Under the pieces are notes generated by a model. It made no database searches. It saw only the letters and a program-made list of their open reading frames with translations, and was not told where the DNA came from. A program made the position numbers and the translations under genes. Of a DNA stretch of 50,130 nucleotides, positions 8,091 through 16,227 are shown piece by piece (position 1 is the first letter of the stretch; each line of letters starts with the position of its first letter). This DNA comes from Arcobacteraceae bacterium. Its GTDB lineage: Bacteria > Campylobacterota > Campylobacteria > Campylobacterales > Arcobacteraceae. The stretch is taken from assembly GCA_028687375.1 (NCBI GenBank), contig JAQUAG010000016.1:1-50130 (forward strand), in the 5' to 3' direction.

Positions 8091-9521
8091 CTATTTTATC
8101 ACTTCAAAGGTTTTATTTTTGTATTGTGGCATAGTCATTCCAGCATTTGCATTGATATACGTTGGATCACTTACTGTATATCGTTTCCCATCAAATATAA
8201 AACTATCCCCATCAATTTTACTTGAAAAATTCACTGCCGTTGCAAGGTGGTCTTCAAATTTCAAGCCAACAACATCAAGTCCTAAAAGATTTTCAACCAA
8301 ATAGCTAAAAATAATACTCCTATCTTCACAGTCATTATAAGGATAATAAAGTGTTTCTTCTGGGAAAAAAACTTTTTCATACGAAAATTGTTCATCATCT
8401 GTTTTATAAGCAAATGCCGTTTGAACAAAATGTAGTAAAATATTTACAGCTTCTATCTCACTTTTCCCAACAACTAAAGGTTTTAATGAGGATAATAAAC
8501 TACTTCTAATAAAAGGGGATTTTTGTGAATGAAAATAAAGCTGATATTCACTTTGTGGAAATGTTTTATAAAAATCAACTAAATCTTCACTAAAAGAACC
8601 TTTAATAGCATATTCTTTCCCATCCATTTTAAATCTGAAATCTTTTATTTTTTCATTTGTATAAATTTTAAGAGCTTTCGCATTCATATCAAAAGACATA
8701 GAATTTGTAGCACTTGGATAATTCGCTTCATAAGTATATATAGCACTTACATTACTCAACCTTCCAGTTGGAGTCAAAATATAGTATTTCTTTTTATTCA
8801 TATTGAAAAAAGCTATTTGATACAATGATTGTTTTACTGATGACATGAGATAAATATTTTCTTTGCTATATCCAACTTTTGTATCAAATCCCATTTTTAC
8901 AAGGGTAAACCAAGTAAAAATATTTCCTCTATTTTCATCTTTATAAAGTTCATTTCCAACTTTATTTATAAGGAGATACAATCCCCAATCATTAAGATTC
9001 AAAATCTCTTTTTCTTTTTGTATTTGTGTAATAAAAGGTATAAAATCCAATTTACTTAAAACTTCCCAACTATTACTAATCGTTTCATTTGAAATACTTT
9101 GAAGTACAAAATCATATTTTTTATCGATAGCAAAGAGCATCTTTTGATTGTAAAAGTCAACTGCTACGCTTTTATATTTCTCATCAATTTTTGGCATCTC
9201 AAGTTGTATAGGTTCTTTGATAATTGGTTTTTCTTCTATCTTTTGTATCTCAACTATTGGAGATCTTTTGATAATCTCTTTTGGAACTACAACCTCTTTT
9301 TTTACAACTGGAACCTCTTTTGGTTTTGGTTCTTTGTAAGCTGTTGGAGTTAAACTTGTTTTGTAAGCTTCCCAATCTTTTTTAAGCATATCTCTAAACT
9401 CTTCATCGAGTGATTTTTTGTACTGTGTATAGCCTTGATTTTGTTTTTTAAGCCACTCTTCATACTCTCCACCAAAAGAAATTGTCACAAAAAAAGTAAA
9501 AGCTAAAACAATTTTAACCAT
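8091..9521 (-). CDS. Periplasmic transglutaminase-like cysteine protein
   Basis: A 476-residue exported protein with a signal peptide of about 17 residues. Residues 19-54 (EYEEWLKKQNQGYTQYKKSL onward) resemble the N-terminal segment of the lytic transglycosylase encoded next to it. A Pro/Lys/Glu-rich spacer (about 58-112) follows, then a long middle region of unknown fold. The C-terminal transglutaminase-like core has a plausible triad: Cys398 (NDCEDRS), His425 (DHLATAV) and Asp452 (SDPTY). Its start overlaps the transglycosylase stop by one base, indicating coupled translation. It may cleave or crosslink an envelope protein or peptide. No substrate can be named. Confidence 0.78.
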   Translation of the reverse strand: MVKIVLAFTFFVTISFGGEYEEWLKKQNQGYTQYKKSLDEEFRDMLKKDWEAYKTSLTPTAYKEPKPKEVPVVKKEVVVPKEIIKRSPIVEIQKIEEKPIIKEPIQLEMPKIDEKYKSVAVDFYNQKMLFAIDKKYDFVLQSISNETISNSWEVLSKLDFIPFITQIQKEKEILNLNDWGLYLLINKVGNELYKDENRGNIFTWFTLVKMGFDTKVGYSKENIYLMSSVKQSLYQIAFFNMNKKKYYILTPTGRLSNVSAIYTYEANYPSATNSMSFDMNAKALKIYTNEKIKDFRFKMDGKEYAIKGSFSEDLVDFYKTFPQSEYQLYFHSQKSPFIRSSLLSSLKPLVVGKSEIEAVNILLHFVQTAFAYKTDDEQFSYEKVFFPEETLYYPYNDCEDRSIIFSYLVENLLGLDVVGLKFEDHLATAVNFSSKIDGDSFIFDGKRYTVSDPTYINANAGMTMPQYKNKTFEVIK

Positions 9522-10678
9522 TAAAAAGCACCTTTTTTGAGTCTTGCACTATATTCATTAAAACTTTTTCTCACTTTAAATAGATACTTTCTCGTTTCAC
9601 TTGAGGATATATCTTTCATCATCTTTTTATATAAGTCATCACTACTTAGACTATTAATTTCATTGCTTGCTTGAGAGATAGTTTTTGCTCCACTAAAACT
9701 ATTTGCTACAGTTCCTGAACCACCATTATAAGAAGCTATCGTGCAATAGAGTCTATTTTGTGGGTCTTTAATATTTTTTAGATATTTATAATACAAAAGG
9801 TTAAGATAAGTTGCCCCTATTAAAATATTATTGTTTGGCTCAAAAAGATATTCACTATCAAGGAGCTTTTTTTGACCATAAAGAGCATAATAACTATCAA
9901 CTCCAGCCGTTTGAGGAACAATCTGCATCAATCCAAAAGCAGGTACATAACTCTTTGCCAAAGGATTAAAACTACTTTCATTTTCGATAATCGCATAGAT
10001 AAGTGCCTCATCTAGATTTTGTTTTTTTGCTTCCTCTTGGACTTTACCTTTGTACAATTTTGCTTTTACCAACAGTGCATTTGGTGGAAATGGTATCTCA
10101 ATTTTATAAATAAGTTTATCTTTGTATTTCACCTCTTTAAGCTTATCAGCTGTTATCCCATCCTTAATAGTTTGTTCATTTTCTTTACTTATCATATCAC
10201 TAATAAGTTGCTCTTTTGACTGAAGTGGCTCTCTGCCCATCCCTAGTTTTCTTGATATTTTTTGTTCCAAAATATCATTTAAATACCCCTTATTTACATC
10301 ATAAGTGGTCAAATCTTCAAACATTTTAGTAAGCTTCATTTCCGCTTCTTTTCTGTCATTTGCAATCACTTCAAGGTCAATCTTTTGCTTTTGAAAATCG
10401 ACTGCTTTCTTTGAATTATAGTTTCTATCATACTCAACCCATTTAAAATTTGTTGATATATCTGGCGTTGGCCATTTTTTTGTTATTTCACTTTTATACT
10501 CTTTAAATGCCTCATCGTAAGCTTTTTTATAGGTAGCAAAATCATTATCTATATCTTTTTGGTATTTTGTAAATTCATCATTATGAGCTTTGAGATAGTC
10601 TTTAAATTCAGTTCCAAAAAGGGTAATTGAAAGGATTAAAACAAAAAATAGCTTTTTTATGAGATTTGAGGTGGGCAT
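9521..10678 (-). CDS. Lytic murein transglycosylase, MltC-like
   Basis: A periplasmic enzyme expected to cleave the glycan strand of peptidoglycan with 1,6-anhydro product formation. The start at 10678 is chosen because AAGGAG lies five bases upstream; a GTG two codons earlier overlaps that site. A signal sequence occupies about 1-22. Residues 24-200 resemble the MltC N-terminal domain (DUF3393). The SLT catalytic domain starts near 205, with catalytic Glu234 in ENESSFNP, then AFGLMQIVPQTAG and IASYNGGSGTV. No lipobox Cys is seen, unlike E. coli MltC, so it may be soluble or anchored by an uncleaved signal. Neighbours are two lipoproteins upstream and the transglutaminase-like gene downstream. 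Confidence 0.88.
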   Translation of the reverse strand: MPTSNLIKKLFFVLILSITLFGTEFKDYLKAHNDEFTKYQKDIDNDFATYKKAYDEAFKEYKSEITKKWPTPDISTNFKWVEYDRNYNSKKAVDFQKQKIDLEVIANDRKEAEMKLTKMFEDLTTYDVNKGYLNDILEQKISRKLGMGREPLQSKEQLISDMISKENEQTIKDGITADKLKEVKYKDKLIYKIEIPFPPNALLVKAKLYKGKVQEEAKKQNLDEALIYAIIENESSFNPLAKSYVPAFGLMQIVPQTAGVDSYYALYGQKKLLDSEYLFEPNNNILIGATYLNLLYYKYLKNIKDPQNRLYCTIASYNGGSGTVANSFSGAKTISQASNEINSLSSDDLYKKMMKDISSSETRKYLFKVRKSFNEYSARLKKGAF

Positions 10679-10696
10679 ATCCACTCCTTTTAAAGT

Positions 10697-11128
10697 TTAG
10701 TTTTCAACAACCCAAACGCAAATATCCCCATCAGGTTTTGTGTAGTATTCCATCACTTTTGTTGAAACATCAACATTTTGAACCTCTTGAAGTGATGAAG
10801 TTTGGGTTTGTGAAGTTTTAGAAGACTCAGTTATTATTTTTGTATTGTAACTTACAGTTTGTACTTTTGTCTTTTTTTGCATTGCGATTTCATCAATTGC
10901 TCTTTGAAGTGCTAGTTTCTTTTGAGCCACTTCACCATTGATATGTCGTGAAGCACATCCAACTGCTGTTAATTTTCCATTTGCTTCTTTTTGAGGATCA
11001 TCAAGCCAAAGAGGCTCTTTTAATTTTGTTTGCGAAGTTTGTATCACTTTTAAATTGGTATTTTTTGTTTCACTACACCCATTGAAAAACAATACGAAAA
11101 AAGAGATAATTAAAAGATATTTTTTCAT
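10697..11128 (-). CDS. Small lipoprotein, LPP20-like
   Basis: A 143-residue predicted lipoprotein. The signal peptide ends in a lipobox-like FFNGC with acylated Cys18. The body has PLWLDDPQKEANGKLTAVGCA and an ALQRAIDEIA helix, the pattern of LPP20-family proteins (a xxPxW...aVG..A segment, then an Ala-rich helix). The C-terminus ends with CVWVVEN. It lies between a second LPP20-type lipoprotein and the lytic transglycosylase, 18 bases upstream of the latter. Its role is unknown; the context suggests a structural or regulatory envelope partner. Confidence 0.7.
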   Translation of the reverse strand: MKKYLLIISFFVLFFNGCSETKNTNLKVIQTSQTKLKEPLWLDDPQKEANGKLTAVGCASRHINGEVAQKKLALQRAIDEIAMQKKTKVQTVSYNTKIITESSKTSQTQTSSLQEVQNVDVSTKVMEYYTKPDGDICVWVVEN

Positions 11129-11141
11129 TTGATTACTTAAT

Positions 11142-11169
11142 AAAAAAATAAATAGGGTTTCCCCTATTT
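11142..11169 (-). terminator. Terminator or attenuator after the LPP20 lipoprotein gene
   Basis: On the - strand, AAATAGGG and CCCTATTT form an 8-bp stem closed by a GAAA tetraloop (arms 11169-11162 and 11157-11150), followed by a U-rich run to 11142. It begins two bases after the lipoprotein stop. Because three related genes follow on the same strand, it may reduce rather than abolish downstream transcription, giving more of the first lipoprotein. Confidence 0.8.
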
Positions 11170-11170
11170 A

Positions 11171-11782
11171 CTATTTCCCAGCTTTTGAAAGCTCAGCGTC
11201 AAGTTCACCGTTTGCTTTTTCCGCTAAAAACTTTTGATACATCGCTTGGTCGTTTCCAAACGATGTTTTCACAGCTTCATCCATCCCTTTTTTCACTGGC
11301 TCATTTGAGATAGTTACTAAAAGATAAAGTTCACCTGTTTTTGGGCTAGTCCAAGAATCAATTGATTTACTTCCAGCTAAAGTTTCACTTGCTAATTGTT
11401 TTGAAACTTTTGAACTTGATGCATCAAATGTCGCTGCATCTCCACTTCCTGTTGTCCCTTTGTATGATTTGAAAAGATTTGATACTTTGATACTAATTTG
11501 AGCAGCAAGTGCATCTCTTCCATCAGCCATAGCTTCACTTCTTTGCATCGATTTATCATTTCCTGCATTTTTTTTAGCTATCCCAACAGCTGCGATTGCA
11601 CCCTCAACATAAGGATCACAAGTCCATTTTGGAGCTAAAACACCATCTTGTCTACATCTAAAATCCTCAGATTCACCAGCTTGTACTTGTGTTTGTGGTT
11701 TTGGCTCTTCTTTTCCACAACCACTAAATAGTGTAGCTATAACTGCTAAACTTAATGCACTTTTTAAAACTAAATTTTTCAT
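11171..11782 (-). CDS. LPP20-family outer-membrane lipoprotein
   Basis: A 203-residue lipoprotein. The ATG at 11782 is preferred over one two codons upstream because AAGGA lies six bases before it but directly abuts the earlier ATG. The signal peptide ends at LFSGC, with acylated Cys22. The mature part has the LPP20 pattern: an APKWTCDPYVEGAIAAVGIA segment, an Ala-rich helix with GRDALAAQI, and a C-terminal ELYLLVTI strand. The family is named for a Helicobacter pylori surface lipoprotein of unsettled function. It is the first gene of the envelope cluster and has its own downstream hairpin. Confidence 0.85.
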   Translation of the reverse strand: MKNLVLKSALSLAVIATLFSGCGKEEPKPQTQVQAGESEDFRCRQDGVLAPKWTCDPYVEGAIAAVGIAKKNAGNDKSMQRSEAMADGRDALAAQISIKVSNLFKSYKGTTGSGDAATFDASSSKVSKQLASETLAGSKSIDSWTSPKTGELYLLVTISNEPVKKGMDEAVKTSFGNDQAMYQKFLAEKANGELDAELSKAGK

Positions 11783-11831
11783 TTTCATTCCTTATTTTGA
11801 ATTTTCATACCACAATCTTATCAAAATATTC

Positions 11832-13205
11832 TTAATACAATAAAACAATTCCAAGTATAAGTATAAAGGCTAAACTTCCATATTCAAAGATTTTAAGCAG
11901 TTGTTTATGTGATGAACCCTGATTTCTAATATTTTTACTTAAATATGCCGTTACAAATATCACAAAGCTCATCCCAAGGCTCATAAAAATGGCACTCAGA
12001 AATCCAACAAAATAAACTCCAAGTCCTATTGTAAATAAAAATACACTTACAGTCCCAGCACAAGGAACTATCCCTGCACTTACAATAACTCCCAAATCTG
12101 TACTATTTGTCGTGCAACTTCTACATCCACAACTTGAGTGATTTTGATGACTAGGCTTCATTTCTGAAAAACTCATCTTTGTTTTAAAAGTGTATTTTTT
12201 GTAAAGAAGATACAAAGCAATAATGATAATAACAGCTCCACTTATTTTTGTAGCAACTTTTTCTATATCACTAAAAATATTTGCGAAAAGCATATTAAGT
12301 AAAAAATAGATAGTAATAGTCAAAATAAAAGCACTAAAAGTATGAACAACTCCAATAAGTAAAGAGATACTCAAAGCTTTTTTTGTGGAGTGATTTTGAC
12401 TTAAAAAATAAGCCCCCACTAAACTTTTCCCATGACCAGGACCAATAGCGTGAAGCACCCCATAAACAAATGAAAAAAACAAAAGCCAACTATAAGAAAG
12501 AAGTGAATTTGTATCTTTAATATCTTCTATCAAAGCTTTCATCTTATTTTTATACTCTTCAAGAATATCTCCTAGTTTTTCTAAAAAAGTTGGTTTTGAA
12601 TCAGTTTGAATTTGAAGAGATATCTCTTTTTTAGTTGGGACAAAGTCATCAAAAACTATCTCCGCTTTGCTACTATTTATTTTAAGGGATTTTTTCCCAT
12701 CATAATTTTTAAGTATAACATCGCGAACGATAAAATTAAAATTATTTCCCTTATCATAAAAATATATCACTATTTTATATCCCTCTTTTGGGACAATTGG
12801 AAGGATAAAACTGTAGGTAAAATCCATCTCCTTATTTTGAAAAGTAGTATTTGATTCCACATTTTCTATTTTTGCAATATCTTTTTGTGTGATTTTATAC
12901 TCTTTAGGCAAATAAGCTATTTGGGTAAGATAATCAAATCGAGTGAGATATTCGAGTAAACTTTTCTCTATTTCATTCTGTTCATTTTTTTCAAATGAGC
13001 CATTTTTGTTTGTGTCGTATTGTTTCAGAGTTGAAAGAAATTTATCATCAAACTTCCAATTTATCTCTAGTTTTGTATTCTCTTTTTGTGGAGTTATTAT
13101 TGTTTTTATATGGACATTTGGAATATCAAATTTGCATAATGCACACCCAAAAAGAGTTGATTGAAAGATAAAAAAAAGAAAAAAAAGTTTTAAGCTTTTA
13201 GCCAT
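11832..13205 (-). CDS. DUF1007-NicO fusion, ZevA-ZevB-like metal transport protein
   Basis: A 457-residue fusion. The exported N-terminal half (about 20-210) resembles DUF1007 (ZevA-type) and contains CALC (21-24) and a canonical EF-hand-like loop starting at Asp64 (DTNKNGSFEKNE). The C-terminal half is a NicO/ZevB-type membrane protein with about six helices, starting at FSFVYGVLHAIGPGHGKSLVGAYF, with a His/Cys-rich loop (HQNHSSCGCRSC) and SAGIVPCAGT. NicO proteins move Ni, Co or, for ZevAB in Haemophilus, Zn. Its 5' end overlaps znuB by 16 bases, so zinc is the likeliest metal here. Whether it imports or exports cannot be settled from sequence. Confidence 0.82.
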   Translation of the reverse strand: MAKSLKLFFLFFIFQSTLFGCALCKFDIPNVHIKTIITPQKENTKLEINWKFDDKFLSTLKQYDTNKNGSFEKNEQNEIEKSLLEYLTRFDYLTQIAYLPKEYKITQKDIAKIENVESNTTFQNKEMDFTYSFILPIVPKEGYKIVIYFYDKGNNFNFIVRDVILKNYDGKKSLKINSSKAEIVFDDFVPTKKEISLQIQTDSKPTFLEKLGDILEEYKNKMKALIEDIKDTNSLLSYSWLLFFSFVYGVLHAIGPGHGKSLVGAYFLSQNHSTKKALSISLLIGVVHTFSAFILTITIYFLLNMLFANIFSDIEKVATKISGAVIIIIALYLLYKKYTFKTKMSFSEMKPSHQNHSSCGCRSCTTNSTDLGVIVSAGIVPCAGTVSVFLFTIGLGVYFVGFLSAIFMSLGMSFVIFVTAYLSKNIRNQGSSHKQLLKIFEYGSLAFILILGIVLLY

Positions 13206-14014
13206 TTTAATCTTTCTAAAATCAAGAAGAATATGAGTCCAATAGCACTTACAACAATAATACTAGCACCACTTGTAATATCATAAACATAGGAGATAAA
13301 AAGTCCAAAAAGGGTAAAAAAAGAAGATATCAATCCAGAGAATATCATCATTGTTCCCAATGATTTTGAAAACTTTTCTGCTATATAAATAGGAATAGTA
13401 AGCAGTGCAATAACTAAAATAAGCCCGACTACTTTAATAGCCACAACAATTGTAAGCGCTGATAATACAAGGATAAGTGTATAAAAAAATGGCACATTTA
13501 TCCCTCTTAAATTCGCATATTCACTATCATAACTTACAGCTAAAATTTGCTTGTAAAAAAGTGTTATAATCAAACTAATAACAACTAAAAGTGTAGCCAT
13601 ATAGTTTATATCTTCATCACTTACAGCTAAAATAGAACCAAATAGATAGCTCATAAGGTCAACATTGTATCCAGGACTAAGGTCGATTAAAATAATCCCA
13701 ATAGCCATCCCAATAGACCAAATAAGCCCTATAAAAATGTCAATTTTATCCCTTTGATGTAATGTCACAAATGCCATCAAAAGAGCAGCTGCACAAGCAA
13801 AAAGTGAAGCACCAAAAAAAATAGGAAGTCCAAAATAAATAGCAAGTCCAATTCCACCATAAGAAGTATGTGCAATTCCACCTGCTAAAAAAACCATCCG
13901 ATTGACAACGATAAGTGAACCAATAATTCCACTTGCAAAGCTTACAAGTAGTCCAGCAATAAGAGCATTTTGAATAAATTCATAACTTAATGCATCAAAT
14001 AATGTTTCTAACAT
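13190..14014 (-). CDS. znuB: Zinc ABC transporter permease
   Basis: Membrane component of an ABC-3 family metal importer, 274 residues with about eight hydrophobic helices. The start at 14014 overlaps the znuC stop in an ATGTTAG arrangement, typical of coupled translation; a TTG two codons upstream is less likely. Family features include SLIVVNRMVFLAGGIAHTSYGGIGLA and the cytoplasmic coupling region near YANLRGI. The order znuA-znuC-znuB and the His-rich binding protein favour Zn2+ over Mn2+ or Fe2+, though specificity is inferred. Confidence 0.9.
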   Translation of the reverse strand: MLETLFDALSYEFIQNALIAGLLVSFASGIIGSLIVVNRMVFLAGGIAHTSYGGIGLAIYFGLPIFFGASLFACAAALLMAFVTLHQRDKIDIFIGLIWSIGMAIGIILIDLSPGYNVDLMSYLFGSILAVSDEDINYMATLLVVISLIITLFYKQILAVSYDSEYANLRGINVPFFYTLILVLSALTIVVAIKVVGLILVIALLTIPIYIAEKFSKSLGTMMIFSGLISSFFTLFGLFISYVYDITSGASIIVVSAIGLIFFLILERLKWLKA

Positions 14015-14784
14015 CCACAACCTTTTTTATGTTCAACTTTATTTCCAAGCATTTGTAACATCTCAACTTCACAGAAATGTCCACCATCCGCTTTTATAGT
14101 TGTATTAAAATCAACATTGTGAAATGTTAAAACTTTATTTATATGTGCTACTTTTGAAGCATATTTGAGTATGACTGAGATATCATGACTTACTACAATA
14201 ATCGTAATAGAATTATTAAGAATTTTGAGCAAATCATATATCTGCTTTTGACCATCTACATCGATACTTGAAGTTGGTTCATCAAGGAGTAAAATCTTTG
14301 GATTTGCACATAAAGCTCGTGCTATCATCACCCTTTGTCTTTGACCTCCAGAAAGTGATCCGATCTTCATTTGTGCAAACTTTTCCATACCTACTTTGGC
14401 TAGTGAACTCATAGCACAATTGATATCATGTATAGAATACCCTATTTTAAAAAGTTTTTCCCACCATTGTTTCTTTTCATTACTTATATGTCCCATCATC
14501 ACAACATCAATTACTCGTATTGGAAAGTTTGTATTGATATTTGTATTTTGTGGTACATATCCAATATGAGAGAGATTTTTTGATGGAATATTATTATAAA
14601 TTTTAATCTCACCATTTTGAAGATTATTTATCCCAAGAATCAGTTTTAAAAGGGTTGATTTTCCACCACCATTTGGTCCAATGATGGCTAAAAAATCTTT
14701 TTCATATACTGTTAAATTTATATTTTCTAAAACTTTTTGTTTATCATACGAAAATGATACATTTTTGATCTCAACTATAGACAT
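14008..14784 (-). CDS. znuC: Zinc ABC transporter ATP-binding protein
   Basis: ATPase that powers zinc uptake with ZnuB and ZnuA, 258 residues. Walker A is GPNGGGKST (about 36-44), the Q loop is in GYVPQN, the signature is LSGGQRQRV, Walker B is ILLLDEPTS, and the switch His is in VVSHD. The C-terminus carries extra metal-ligand residues (HFCEVEML, then HKKGCGC), which may sense or bind zinc. It is overlapped by znuB and lies about 50 bases downstream of znuA. Confidence 0.93.
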   Translation of the reverse strand: MSIVEIKNVSFSYDKQKVLENINLTVYEKDFLAIIGPNGGGKSTLLKLILGINNLQNGEIKIYNNIPSKNLSHIGYVPQNTNINTNFPIRVIDVVMMGHISNEKKQWWEKLFKIGYSIHDINCAMSSLAKVGMEKFAQMKIGSLSGGQRQRVMIARALCANPKILLLDEPTSSIDVDGQKQIYDLLKILNNSITIIVVSHDISVILKYASKVAHINKVLTFHNVDFNTTIKADGGHFCEVEMLQMLGNKVEHKKGCGC

Positions 14785-14836
14785 TATTCTTCTTTAATTT
14801 TTTTCGTATCATATCTAGTTTTCTTTGAACTTCTAT

Positions 14837-15718
14837 TTATTTTGTATTAGCAATCGCTTTTGCTAAAGAGATAAGGTTTTCACACACTTTTGGATTTAAT
14901 GGACTCACTTTAATCACAGGAACTCCAACCTCTTTTGCTATTTGAGAAGCTACTTTTTCACTAAATTCTGGTGCTGTAAATACCGCTTTTACTTTCTCTT
15001 CTTTTGCTTCAGCTATCAAAAAAGCAATCTGTTTTGGTGTTGGATTTTTCCCACCTGCTTCAATTGCTAACTGCTCTAAATTATACTGTGCAGCAAAATA
15101 TCCCCATGCAGGATGAAACACCATAAATTTACTTTTTGGTTTTGTATTTTTGAGTATCTCTTTGATAGTTTTATCTGTATTATCTAATTTTGCAACAAAC
15201 TTATCATAATTTGCTTTGTAATATTTTTCATTTGTTTTATCTAGACTAACTAAATTTTCAAAAATATTTTTAGCAATTATTTTTCCATTTGCTATACTTG
15301 TCCAAATATGAGGATCAAGCTCATTTTCATGTTCGTGCTCATCAACTTTTGGATGGGATTTAGCTTTTGGCTCATCATGATGATGCCCAACCATAGGAAT
15401 TCTTACAACGCCTACTCCAACATCTACTATTTTCATTTTTTTGTTTTGTGATTGAAATCTTGGTAACCAAGCTCCTTCAAATTCAACACCAATAGAAAAA
15501 TATATATCTGCCTTACTAATATCTTTCATTTGTGATGGTTTTGGTTCATAAGTATGTGGTGAACTTCCAGCTTTGACCATCAAACTCACATTTACTTTAT
15601 CCCCACCAATTGCTTTTACAAAAGTTTCTTGTGGCACAACACTTACAACTGCATTGACATTTCCAAACATCAAATTACTTATACCCATAATCCCTATAAT
15701 TAATATCTTTTTTAGCAT
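14837..15718 (-). CDS. znuA: Zinc-binding periplasmic protein of the ABC importer
   Basis: A 293-residue cluster A-I solute-binding protein that captures zinc in the periplasm. The signal peptide is about 1-22. Metal ligands are visible: His55 (SPHTYEP), His137 (DPHIW), a later His in FHPAWGYF, and the C-terminal acidic residue region. Residues 112-130 form the charged His-rich loop typical of ZnuA (GHHHDEP...HEHE). The gene leads the operon and is preceded by a promoter whose start point coincides with a perfect palindrome, consistent with repression by a metal sensor. Confidence 0.93.
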   Translation of the reverse strand: MLKKILIIGIMGISNLMFGNVNAVVSVVPQETFVKAIGGDKVNVSLMVKAGSSPHTYEPKPSQMKDISKADIYFSIGVEFEGAWLPRFQSQNKKMKIVDVGVGVVRIPMVGHHHDEPKAKSHPKVDEHEHENELDPHIWTSIANGKIIAKNIFENLVSLDKTNEKYYKANYDKFVAKLDNTDKTIKEILKNTKPKSKFMVFHPAWGYFAAQYNLEQLAIEAGGKNPTPKQIAFLIAEAKEEKVKAVFTAPEFSEKVASQIAKEVGVPVIKVSPLNPKVCENLISLAKAIANTK

Positions 15719-15744
15719 AAAAATCCTTTTTCATATTACTTTTT

Positions 15745-15771
15745 CTAATATGCTACTTTGTTGCATATTAG
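15745..15771 (-). promoter_or_regulatory. Perfect palindrome, candidate operator of the zinc operon
   Basis: CTAATATGC (15745-15753) and GCATATTAG (15763-15771) are perfect 9-bp arms around a 9-base spacer. The element begins at about the predicted start of transcription and ends 27 bases before the znuA ATG. It lacks a U tract, so it is not a normal terminator. By position it would block transcription when bound, like a Zur operator. The identity of the regulator is unknown. Confidence 0.65.
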
Positions 15772-15778
15772 GTATTGA

Positions 15779-15784
15779 ATTATA
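15779..15784 (-). promoter_or_regulatory. Candidate -10 box of znuA
   Basis: TATAAT on the - strand within TTTGTATAATTC, 60 bases before the znuA ATG. A start about seven bases downstream would fall at the edge of the palindrome at 15745-15771. Confidence 0.55.
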
Positions 15785-15886
15785 CAAAGAATTTCTTAAA
15801 TGCGACTAAGTTGTTTTTTATGTTTTTGATTTAAAAACGAAATTTTTTCGAATTAGTTAAGATAGCTAAAATCAATAATGAAAAAT

Positions 15887-16225
15887 TCACTGCATAAAAA
15901 CTTGTTTGTTTCTATCTTGCATATCAAAATATTTTATAATTTGTTTTTTATTTGTAGTTATTGAGTACATATAGATAAAATCACTTATCTTTGCTCCATG
16001 TTCGTGTAAGACTTTCACCACTTCAAGATGACTATTTTCAACAGCATAATAAAGAGCAGTATTTCCCTCTTTATCCTCTTCATTGACATTGACTACATAT
16101 TTAAGTAAAAATCGTACTAATTTTATATTTCCACTATGAGCTGCCGACATAAGAGGGGTGATGCCAAATTCATTTTTAATATTAAAATCTGCACCCTCTT
16201 GTTCTAGTCGATAGTATTCTTCCAT
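15887..16225 (-). CDS. Small ankyrin-repeat protein
   Basis: A 112-residue cytosolic protein made almost entirely of ankyrin repeats. Two complete repeats are clear, FGITPLMSAAHSGNIKLVRFL and EGNTALYYAVENSHLEVVKVL, with partial capping repeats at both ends. Ankyrin repeats mediate protein-protein contacts and have no catalytic role. The ATG is two bases from the gltD stop, so it is probably co-transcribed and coupled with glutamate synthase. Whether it binds GltB or GltD is unknown. Confidence 0.82.
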   Translation of the reverse strand: MEEYYRLEQEGADFNIKNEFGITPLMSAAHSGNIKLVRFLLKYVVNVNEEDKEGNTALYYAVENSHLEVVKVLHEHGAKISDFIYMYSITTNKKQIIKYFDMQDRNKQVFMQ

Positions 16226-16227
16226 CT

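Noticed and set aside
15745-15771. The palindrome upstream of znuA as a terminator of the ankyrin gene
   Set aside because: There is no U tract after the stem on the - strand, and it lies downstream of a -10 box at the znuA start site.
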